DNA of 64,000 nt from Uloborus plumipes. Lineage: Eukaryota > Arthropoda > Arachnida > Araneae > Uloboridae. The notes under the pieces are model-generated. The model had not been told where the DNA came from. It saw only the letters and a program-made list of their open reading frames with translations, and did not search any database. The translations under genes and the position numbers were made by a program. How positions within the stretch are numbered: position 1 is the stretch's first letter; each line of letters starts with the position of its first letter. The stretch is taken from NCBI GenBank assembly GCA_038373865.1, contig JAXGGA010004504.1:1-64000 (forward strand), read 5' to 3'. This document shows, one piece after another, positions 12,101 to 24,100 of this stretch.

Positions 12101-15100
12101 GGAAGAAAGGACTCTTTGATCAAACCATACATTTTGTAGGAAGAATATTTTTTCTACTAATGATAATAATTTCCTTAATATTTAATAAAAAATCAAGAGT
12201 AAGTATTAAATTTTTGAGAACCATTAAATCGACATATTTTATCCCTGCTACCCCTGTTAGCTAGCACAATCCAAAATTTCGTTTATGAAATTGTCGGGTG
12301 TCTCATTGAAACGGCGCAATTTCAGAAGATTCAGCTTGGTGCTGATTAGTTTTTCATCAGGGTACTACATTTTTAGAACGTAGGACCGGAATAACGTACC
12401 ATGCAATTTGTAGGACAATGTGACTTTCAAATTATACACATATTAACTAAGCAATAGGAAAAAACTCATCCGGTTAGTAATCACTTTGATGACCTCGTAA
12501 TCGATACATGTTGGGAACAGGGGGACTCTTTGATCAAACCATACACCTTGTAGGACAAATATTTTTTAAAACTATGTTAATAATTATTTTACGATTTAAT
12601 TAAAATTGCAACAGTTAGCGATAAGTTTTTGAGACCCATAAAATCGACACATTTGATCCCTGCTACCCCTGTTAGCTACCACAATAGAGAATTGTTGTAA
12701 GAGGAAAAGTTGGGCGTCTCATTAAAACGAAGCTATTCAAGAAGTTTCAGCTTGATAGTAATTATTTTTTCATCAGGCATTTGTACTACATCTTTAGATC
12801 GTAGGACCGGGATAACGTACCACACAATTCGTAGGACAATGTAACTGTTAAATTATATACATATTAAGTAAGCAGTAGAAAAAAACTCATGTTGTTAGTA
12901 ATTACTTTTGATGACCTCGTAATCGATACATGTTGGGAGGAGGGGGACTCTTTGATCAAACCATACACCTTGTAGGACAAGTATTTTTTTCAACAATGTT
13001 AATAATTATCTTCAGATTTAATTAAAAAAGTCACAGTTAGTGATAAGTTTTTGAGACTCATAGAATCGACACATTTGATCCCTGCTACCCCTGTTAGCTA
13101 CCACAATCGAGAATTGTTGTAAGAGGAAAAGTTGGGCGTCTCATTAAAATGAAGCTCCTCACGAAAAATTAGCTTGATAGTAATAAACAGAAAAATCTCT
13201 ATCAGGGATCCCTGACTAATATAGGTACAGGTTTGTATTAATTTTGAATGAGAACGATTAAAAATACAAAAGTTATGTTATAGTATTTACTTCAATGTTT
13301 TAACTCAGAAAATGTACGTGTCATAATGCATTTTAAGAATAACTTGAAAATTTTCTGTTGCTTTCGTATAAGAAATTCAATTGCTTTAAAAATGAATTTA
13401 TAAAAAGTAAAATAACTTGTTGTTTCCCTTGACCTGTGTTTTTCAGGTTGGTTTATATCAGTATATAAAACTTTGCGAATCAACTTTTCTTTTGATTGAA
13501 ATGTATTTTTACAATTTATATCACAACATATGCTAATTTATTTTCAAATAGAAAAAAAATTATCGTACTTTTTTTTTGTTGATATAAGACCGATTGCAAG
13601 GTTTTGGTAAAGGCATTCAAGGGTACTGTGTAATTTCTGTACTTTTAAAGTGTTTTCCAATAAAGCAAGATATTTTCACAAAGGCTGATATCTCTGTTTT
13701 TATGTTATTAGTTTGAAGATAATTTAAAATTATACATAGGTAACTTTTTTCAATGTCGCTTCTTCGTAACATCAGTCACATTTTGTTATTCACTTTAACT
13801 TCAGGGTCATTCCATAGAAATGTCAACCTCAACAGAAGAAAAAAAAATCTGGTATGGGTCCCACACTACTTCCTTTTACGTGTAAATTTCTTTGTAGATG
13901 CCTTAGTGTTAAATTTATGCTATGAGTGAGCAAGATATCAATTCGAACATTTACACCCCTAGTTTGCTTCGAAACAATGCAAAACAAATGTTTTACAATG
14001 ATTCATTTACTAAATATCGCCGATTTTAACATCATTCAGTGAATTTTTCGCAAAATATCGCCAATTGCGCCAAATTGAACCCAAATTCAAAAAAAAAAAA
14101 ATTCGCCAAATTTGTCGCCAACTTGGCGATATGTCGCCAAGTTGGCTCCAAACACTTGGCGACCAAAAGCTTGGCGACATAACGGAAAGTGGTCGCGCCA
14201 ATGCATATCTTTCCCTCTGCATTGAAATTAACACTGATTTTCCCCAAAAAAGGGGTAAAACACCCCCTTGAAAACATTCAAATGCAACCACAAGGGGAGG
14301 TGCACAACTAGACCATCCTCAGAGCCTACATACCAAGCTAGAAGCTTCTACGGCATATAGTTTTTGAGTTATGCGACCCACATACGCACACACGTACATA
14401 CAGACGTCACACGAAAACTCGTCGTAATTAACTCGGGGGTGGTTGAAAAATTTTTTTCGGCTGCTTATATGTTGGTAGGTACATATGCACGTGCTGACAG
14501 GTCAAAAAAACTAAGGAATTTTCATTCGGGGGTGAGCAAAATCAAAATTTAGATTCAAATTTGAGTGATTTTTTTTTTCGCGATCACAATACTTCCTTTA
14601 CTACGTAAAAGGAAGTAAAAATAACGAAGTGAAAAAAATATAAAAAAATAAGTAAATAAATAAATAAATAAAAATCATACAGCATAAGAAGTTTAAAAAA
14701 AATTGAAAAAGTGTTTTAATTATCACTAAGATTAGCTAATCTTATCAGTAAGATAAATAGTTTGTAGTGTGTTTACTGCTTGTTTTTCGATGGTTACGTT
14801 AGTCACGTTACGTTAGTCACACTCCATCTTGAGTAAAAGTGACATTTAAGACTGAAAAAAATAGGGATTTAATAAATATGTTTTATGTTTTTAAAAGTCA
14901 ACTTTACACATTTTTCAAATACATCATTCAATTTTTAACACTTGCTTAACTTTGAGAAATTTTTGCCTCACAATATGAGCATTCATTTTCAGGGCTGCAA
15001 AAATGTTACGTTAGTCACACTGCCCTTTTGGTTGAAAAAATATCTGTTGTCCGTAATTTTGTAAAAATTCTTAGCAGACATGATACATAGAGACCATGCA

Positions 15101-18100
15101 CATTGTAAACCCACCAGCGTAACTAAAAAATATTTTTTATCCCTTAAGTTACAAGTAAAAACAGTTACAAAATCAGCTCTGAATGTTACGTTAGTCACTA
15201 TGGAATTACCCTTCATGCAAAAAAAGTTCCTTAAGCCAAAAATCAAATGTGGGGGCATTGGTGCAAAATATCAAGATATTTTAGATCGATTTCAAAAGGA
15301 ACAAAACTTAATTTCAAAATAGTAATGAATTTAATTGTAAAAATGAAGTCAAATTGTAACGTCAGTCACCGTGGAATGACCCAAAGGGTAATTAGCACAA
15401 AATTGAGCTGTGGTACTTTCGTAGTCAGTTTGCAAAAGTACTCCAACTCAATTCCGAGGAAATCACTCTTTCATGTTACCCGAAAAGAGGGAAACATTTT
15501 TGTGGTATATCGAACTAACGTGTTAACATCATCGCAATCGGTGGTGACGTCATAGCTGATGTCACCAGAGAACGAACTGCGCAGGCGGTTCACCAGAGAC
15601 TGCAGAGAGAACGCCCCAGGTCAAGTGCGTGTACGCATGGCGACGTACTGGAAGAATTGTAATGTAAATAATTGTATATACATCTTTTGTATAGTTTATA
15701 GATAATCAAATGTTTAGTGAATAATCCATAGTTATGCTTGAAACCGCCTACATACATACCCGCGTAAAAGTTATGCATAAAAAAACATAACAATTTTCAA
15801 AGTCAAAGCTCAACTTTCCAGATGAGCATTTGAGTGCTTTTTTGTTGTCGTAAAAAAAGATTTCTGGATAAAGTGGCTCTACTAAACTAAAAGTATCCTC
15901 CAGCGACTGGCGACTAATTAAAAATTTGAATTTTCAGGTCTACATCTTCATCTGCCAAAAAATTAATTGGATCTCATCTTTACCATTCATTCCCCAGGTG
16001 CAGATCCTTTTGAATCTTTGCTGATTCGCTTCCAATGCTATGGTGCGGAGCAGTTAGGTTGCTGCAAAGACTTTATTGACGGGTATCCTGAATTTTCGTG
16101 GTCTTACAACAAGATGACCAGAGCAGATACCTTCATCTACCTGTTTACCCCCGAAAATCCTGAAGTTCCGGAGTTGTGGCACAAATGCGAGGGTCTGTTG
16201 CCACCAGGAAGCAAATTCAATCCAAGCTGCCCAACGGAATTCGTTATTCCCGGATGGCTTACTGGCACTTGTAATGTCGGCATAACACGAGCAAGTGATC
16301 TTATTTTTTTTTTAAGCAAAATTTCAACTGTCGATAAAAATAGAGAAATTTCGTAAAGTCTGCACAATTTTACTTAAACTTTTATGCCCCGATGTTACTC
16401 ACAAGTCCCGCTTTCATAGTTAAGTATTATGAATTCTAAATGGCTGGAATCATGTTGATGCTTTTAAATACCACTCCGTGTACTTTACCAAAATTCAAAC
16501 AATCTTGAATTAGTAAGTTCATATATTTCTGAGCCGGCCACCTTGTCTAGTGGTCAGAGCAGTCTGCCACGGATGGTGTGGTCCCGGGTTCGAGTCCCGG
16601 CTTGGGCATGGATGTGCTTTCTCTCTCCTGCCCTTGTCCTTTCTTTGTGTGAATGTGTTGTGCTGTGAAAGGTTGCTTAACCTTTTAACGGGTACCTATG
16701 GCATGCGTGTACTGTGGAAGTCGGACTGCACACCAAATTACGGTACAGTTGGAAAAGGGAAGCAGCTCATCGCAAATTGCCAGCTAGCTGGCACACGACA
16801 AAAGAAAAAGAAAAAAAAAAGAACATGTTTCTGAAGCTCTGTTTCGGCAACTCAATGCTAGCAGCAAAAATAAAAACATTTCCGGTTTTTCCCCCATTAA
16901 TGCCTAGCATCCCTTTTTAGGGACGGTCCAAAAAAGGATCTGCATTTCCCCAAAATGAACATTTCAACCAAATAATAGTGTTCAATCAGTACCTTGGTAT
17001 TGTTTCAGTTCGTTATTAACAAATTGCAGCATATAACCACTGTAAAGTGTGTTCTGTAGCCGTTTTAATATGATCTTTATCAAAAATGACATCGTTCACA
17101 ATCTCAAGAGAAAAAGCTAAGTATTCAAAGTTATTCCCAGCTTCCCAGTTTATGTTAATTGCTGATTTTATTTCTCTTTGTAAAATGTCTTTTTAAATAT
17201 TTTATCGTAGGCAGAAAAAAAAATTAGCAAAAAACATATGTACCTTCTGGGGTCTATCGTTCTAAGGGACGATTTTTCTTTTCTTAATAAAAAAAAATAT
17301 TTTTTACGTAACATGTTTTAAATATTTTTCCTGTCCATTAAACACTGTTTGTAACCAGTGTACAAAATATCGTTGAAAAAAAAAATGTCAGGCATTAATG
17401 AATTAAAGCGTATGAAGAAAGGCTGTGTTGTGGTCCAAGGTCTGCCAAGAAATGAAAAAATTGCTTAAAAAAATCGAAGAAACAGGTTCTTTTGAAGTGA
17501 AATTCGGTAAAGGGAAAAAACAGGGGGCTTGTAAAAATAGGAAAAGCGTTTAAAGTTGATTGCTGTGACCGTAATGCTGAAATTTTTCCTACTGAGGCTG
17601 GGTTAACAGTTTTTTTTTTTTTTAAGTAAAAACTAGGGATGCACCGATAAGCAAATTGGCCGATTACCGATTAATCGGCTGTTGATAATCGGTCGATTAA
17701 TGATAAGGATAATTGTTTTTCTACTACCAATTTTACCATTACTGTTTTTTATCTCTTATACAATTCCAAGTTTAGAAATAGTAAGTAATTTATTTCTGGG
17801 AGAAGATTTTTTTTTTCCATTTTCCTAGTTTTCACAAAATTATTTCAATTATTTTATCAAATTTCTTAGAACCAATTTTCCTATTAGTGTCAATAATATT
17901 ATTAACACATTGTTAGTTACGTTAATTGGAACTAAAAATTTATAAAAAAAAAAAAAAAAAAGGACGGAAGGGGGAGTATGTGGTGAACACTCCATTTTAG
18001 GAGTACCTTTAATTCATATATTTTAGTAATTAGTAGCAATTTAATGCAATACTTTTATTCTTTGAAAATTAAAGGTTATCTGAAAGCACTGTGCTAAGGA

Positions 18101-21100
18101 GAAAACTATCGCCACATGAAAAATGTTGAATCATTGTCTATGTATATTTATTCAAAGTAGGAGAATTAATTTTAAAAAAACTTTATATCAAATGTGAGGA
18201 TTATTATTACTGTTAATAAAATGATTCATCATAGTTTCCTCGTGAAAGCATACTTTTTAGAGCGATATCTGAAAAATATTTTTCAGCCGATTAATTACCC
18301 CGATTTTGCCGATTATTAATAATTGGGAACATGGCCGATTATGGTCGATTAATCGGTACTGCCGATTAATCGGTGCATCCCTAGTAAAAACCTTAAAGTT
18401 TGCATCAATATCATGCTTTAAAGGCACCCTAAAAAAGCAAGCCTTTAAAGCTAGAAAAAAGAAATTCGTAACATATGCGGAATAGTCTGAAATCGGATCA
18501 TTATTTTATGCCTATCATTTTATCTTAAGAGGGTTCATGTACTTAATATGTAAATGTTAATGTTTCTGGAATGTAAGATTTTACCGGCATTTGTAGGAAG
18601 TGAAAAATGAATTGCTCAAGAAAGGATGCTACAACGTTATTCTCGTGGACTACATGTGGGCCAACTCTCTCGATTACGTGGAAGCATCTCGGAATTTGCA
18701 CATAGTAGCTGATCAGATAGCTGAAGTCATCAGAATTTTGAAGGTAATGTTTGTTACATGTTGAAAAATAGGGAGACCGGGGCTATTTGGCATAAGGGGT
18801 ACGTGGGCACTGTGCCTTTATTTTCTAGTACACAGTGCCCACAGCACTACTGTCGTGGTGAGACATACTCGGCCACCTGCTGCGTCATCCACAACAGTTT
18901 TAGTGTCTTGCTAGCGTGCGTTCGAAGAATATGGATTTTTTTGTGTTTTTCTTTCTGGTGAGTAATTTTTTTTTCGATTTGCTTTTCGTTTTACAGTACC
19001 CTTGTTCAAGTACTCCAAGTTTATGATGGATACAGTAACTAATAGTCTGGGGAATGATGCAATCAACTGGATTCCCAGTCGTTTGTATTCTGGACAGGGC
19101 CTCCGTGTTTTCCAGAAAATATCTTTGGGGCTAGTTGGCAGAGTGAGCGTGGGGTATCTTGTCATATCGATCAATGACAACTTACTCAACCTTGATGTTG
19201 GCGGGACATCGCATAGTTATAGATACCTACACAGACCTACTTGCTGTCCCTTTTTCTATTACGGGTAATGTTGGTGTTAAAAATGTTCCTACTACAGGTT
19301 AGGGGTAGTACTAGTGTTAAAAATGCCCCTATCGCTGCTTTGCAAACCTGCTCCCCCAAAACATGTCGACTTGTGATCCTTAAAGATATTCATCCTTTTC
19401 TAAAAGCAGGGCTACGAAAACGGACAACCAGAGGAAAAAAGCAGAAGCACTGTACAATTCGAACCGACAGTCCAGTTGAAAATGAACTGACAAAAGAGAA
19501 AGCTGAGAAATTAAAATAAAACACTGTACGTTGAAGGGACAAAGAAAGAAAACAAAAACCATGACAATGAAATAAAAGAATATTGCAAAGAAACGTTCAC
19601 AGAATGAAGATATTAGTAGCACTGAAACTGAAGAGTCTTTCTCTGATGTTATACCGTATACTGTTATTGAGGATAGATATGCTTTCTTGTTCCCTCAGTA
19701 CAATGATGAGAATAAAGATGAGCCATTTCTACTGGATCTGGTCTGCCTCAACCTTCCTAACAACCCCCACCTGCAGATGAGACAGTATTAAATGCTGCTG
19801 TGGGAGCTGATTAGGTGAGTATAGGGTAGTAAAATATGGGGCCAGCAAAAAGTTTGGGCAAATACTTAAAGTCGATAGCGAGGACTTTTCAGTCTCCACT
19901 ATGGGGAAAACTACAAAGTATTGGAAGTGACCAGAGCCACCCGACACAATCTGGTACCCCAACAACAAAGTTCCGGGGAATATTACCTCTCCATTGAGAT
20001 GAATAAGAACCAATATTTTGCAGTTGACATGAAACATTTATAGTAACCTACCTACAATGCTCATACATGTTATTTAAAACTTTGTTTTGGCATATTACCT
20101 TATAATCTATTTAAATAAATATTTAAAAAATAAAAAAATGTTATTATTGCTGTAAATTTATCATTTTAAACTATATTATGCCAACTTACACCGACTCCTG
20201 GGTAAGTTGACACTGTTGAGGAGCCTGCAAAAATTATTTTTTTGTGAGTTTCCCGGTAAATTTTAGATGATGTTCCTATTGTATCCAAGATGTTACCCTA
20301 TCAGAGGCATAAATGTCTTTTACCATAAGTACAACAGAAAAAATTAGAAAAATTGAGAAGTAAAAACTATGCCAAATAGCCACTGTCCCCCCGACTTTTT
20401 TTTAAATTTCACACTTTCGACATTGATAATTGTTGTTGTTTTAAAGTGCAGATGTATTTGATATCGTTATTCAGAAGTTACTTTTATCAAAGGCAACTTC
20501 TGCCTCTTAATTTAGTTAATTTCTTAACTTTAAATAAAATTTAAATCGGACAAAAAAAAATTAGAAATGGAGTCATTGCTACGAATAGCCCCAGTAAAAT
20601 ACAGTGAAACTCCAGTACTTCGCGAAACTCAGAAACATTTATGTCTTCACTGGTTGGTTCAATAATGATTCCAATGGGCAAAATGTCTCTAACTTGACAA
20701 AAATTTACAGAAATCTCTGTAAGTCGACATCCATTTGCTATTTCAGTCCACTTTTCGAAACTAATATTCTCTTATATTGACTATTTTCTGAAAGTTTTAC
20801 ATTGCGGTTTCATTGTTAGACAATCCATTTTTACTTCCATTTACGTAGTAAAGGAAGTATTGTGATCGCGAAAAAAAAATCACTCAAATTTGAGTCTAAA
20901 TTTTGATTTTGCTCACCCCCGAATGAATGTTCAGTAGTTTTTTCGACCTGTCAGCACGTGCATATGTACCTACCAACATATCAGCAGCCGAAAAATCCTT
21001 TTCAACCACCCCCGAGTTAATTGCGACGAGTTTTCTCGTGACGTCTGTATGTATGTATGTGCGGATGTATGTGCGTATGTGGGTCGCATAACTCAAAAAC

Positions 21101-24100
21101 TGTATGCCGTAGAAGCTTCTAGCTTGGTATGTAGGCTCTGAGGATGGTCTAGTTGTGCACCTCCCCTTGTGGTTGCATTTGAATGTTCCCAAGGGTGTTT
21201 TACCTCTTTTTGGGGGGTAAATCAGTGTTAATTTCAATGCAGACTCAAGTGATATGAATTGGCGCGACCACTTGGAGATATGTCGCCAAGCTTTTGATCG
21301 CCAAGTGTTTGACGCCAACTTGGCGACATATCGCCAAGTTGAAGACAAATTTGGTGAAAAAATTATTTTTTAATTTGGCTTCAACTTGGCGCTATTGGCG
21401 ATATTTTGTGAAAAATTCACTGAATGATATTAAAATCAGCAATATTTATAAAAGTAACCATTGTAAAATATTTTTTGCATTGTTTCGTGGCAGATTAGGG
21501 GAGTAAATATTTGAATTGTTACCTTGCTCACTCCAAGCACTTTTTTTTAACACTTAAGGCAACTACTAAGAAATTTACACGTAAAAGGAAGTAGTGTGGG
21601 GTCCATACCAGATTTTTTTTTTTTTGGAAGGAGCTCTTTTAAAGGGTTGGAGCATTGTACTAAGAGAAAGAAGACACCACAATACTGTTTTTCATACACG
21701 TGGCAGCAGGACTTTTTAAAAAAATATATCTTACTCATAATGACTCTCTTATCATTTCAAAAATTATAGATTTGTTCCTCAAAAGGTTTTCACAATTATG
21801 CAATTTATTTTGTTTTGTACATTTTAAAAAAATCTGGTATGTGTCCCACACTACTTCCTTTTACGTGTAAATTTCTTTGTAGTGTTAAAATAGTGCTAGG
21901 AGTGAGCGAGATAGCAATTCGAACATTTACACCCCTAGTTTGCCACGAAACAGTGCAAAACAAATGTTTTACAATGATTCATTTTCTAAATATCGCCGAT
22001 TTTAACATCATTCAGTGGATTTTTCACAAAATATCGCCAATAGCGCCATATTGAACCCAAATTCAAAAAATATTTTTTTCGCTTAATTTGTCACCAAGTT
22101 GGCGTCAAACACTTGGCGACCAAAAGCTTGGCGATATATCGCCAAGTGGTCGTGCAAATTCATCTGCATTGAAATTAACACTGATTTACCCCCCAAAAAA
22201 AGTAAAACACGCCCTTAGGAACATTCAAATACAACCACAAGGGGAGGTGCACAACTAGACTCGTCTCAGAGTCTACATACCAAACTAGAAGCTTCTACGG
22301 CATATAGTTTTTGAGTTATGCGACACACATACATACGCACATACGACGCACATACATACGCACATACAGACGTCACGAGAAAGCTCGTCGTAACTAATTC
22401 AGGGGTGGTCGAAAATGATTTTTCGGCTGGTTATATGCTGACAGGTCGAAAAAACGACTCAACATTTATTCAATAGTGAACAAAATCAAAATTTTGACCC
22501 AAATTTGAAGAAAAAATTTTTCGCGATCACAATACTTCCTTTACTACGTAAAAGGAAGTAAAAAGGAAAGAAAAGAAATAAAAAATCATTTGCTGGAGCT
22601 TATTTTTATAACGTAAATAGACTAGTGAAAAATAGTGAATAGGCGATACAGAAAACTATAAGAATTGAAATCACAGAACCTCGATTGCTTAGTACGACAC
22701 ATTTTTGTGGCCTCTTGAGGTGTCAAATTATCGAGAATCCACTGTATAAATTTCCATAATAAACACCCCAATGTTTTTTTTTCTCCCATTACAGAGACGA
22801 TTTAATCTTACCCCAGAAGATTTCACCTGCACTGGTCATAGTTTTGGCGCACAAACTTGCGGTTTGATTGGTTATCGGGAACACATCTCAACCATTAATG
22901 GTAAGTAAAAATCAAATATTAATCTGACCCAAGTAGCACACTTCGTTTTTTAAAGGTTGTAAAATGGCTATTAACGTTGCAACAACCGCTTAAATACGTT
23001 TATAAAACGTTTAAAGGTTATTTGTGCTACCTGAGGATTTTATGCTTACGGTTCAAGTCAAGGCTTAATTTCTAACGAAACAGTTGTTGGCGATCTACAG
23101 TTCTCAAAACTTTGCGCGGTGCGTTAGCAGCCTGAGTGCCATCTAATGAGAAGAAATTCATATAAAAGTCAGACAAATGTAGGAGCTTAGTTCCATGCAA
23201 ATTATGCTCTGGATATGTTAAAACTGCAACTTTACTGATACAATATCACTGTTTCAATTAATTCTCGTTTTGTGCTACTTATTTTTTTAACTATTATACT
23301 GGTGCAATCAAAATTTACTTGTGGTTTCATTCAATACAAATAAATCAAAGAATTCGATTTGCGGTACATAAACTGCAAATTATTGCTTTAGAAAAACGTG
23401 GGAAACTGAAACATTACATTACTGCATATTAAAGGGTTGTTGGAGAAACTTGATATCGCTGCTTGAAATGAACAACGGCATATCTGCAAAACACGACTTT
23501 TCAGGAGAGCGTTTCAAAGTTTTTGCAGTAAAACGGCATTTTGAAGTAAAATGGTATTAAGGGTACTTATGTCGAATCAATTTACATAGACATAGATGAT
23601 AGACACTCCAAGCACTTATTCAGAACTGACACAATGGCGGCTGTGTCGTTGTTTACTGGGAAAAGCGCGCCAAAATAATAACTATGCACAACGATATTAA
23701 CGATTGCTGCGTGATATTTTGAAACTAGAGATATGCCGATAATACCACAAGAAAGAGTAAAAAAACAGAATATTTTGATGTAATAAAAAAAAAAGCGATT
23801 TTTGCAGATATGCCGTTGTTCATTTCAAGCAGCGATATGTAAATGATAGTTTAATAATAGTTTGGAGGATTCCATCCTACATAAACAAACATAAATGATA
23901 ATAGTGGACAATAGCGGTGATTATAGAAGATAAAAAGAGAGAAAAGTGAGAATTTACTAAAATATAATATGGCACTAATTCTTCATCTTGAACAGCTTAA
24001 CTCATTTGAAAAATGCTCGGAAATAAAATACAACACCAGCAACTCTTTTTTCTAGGGCTGGATCCTGCTGGGGGCGTTTTTACCGAAAATACACCGCTCG

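Larger units (their letters stand above)
10352..13220. mobile_element. Large DNA element with ~430-bp terminal inverted repeats, family unknown
   Basis: The left arm 10352-10790 and right arm 12795-13220 are inverted copies. Both begin at the outer edge with (TA)TAGTCAGGGATCCCTGATA and run inward through CTGTTAGCTACCACAAT, a GATCAAACCATAC block and GTAGGACAATGT. On the right side the arm is repeated in direct tandem about three times (12010-12390, 12400-12790, 12800-13220). The middle keeps minus-strand coding remnants at 11040-11750. It sits in lipase intron 1. The superfamily cannot be named from what I see. Confidence 0.7.
20602..22744. mobile_element. Pogo/Tigger-type MITE P1, carrying two nested MITEs
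   Basis: TA duplication plus CAGTGAAACTCCAGTACTTC at the left and TTATCGAGAATCCACTG plus TA at the right. The left inner sequence (AAGTCGACATCCAT..., near 20722) matches that of P2 near 50810. Copies B and C of the ACTTCC MITE lie inside. The right end is 50 bp before lipase exon 4. Confidence 0.75.
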
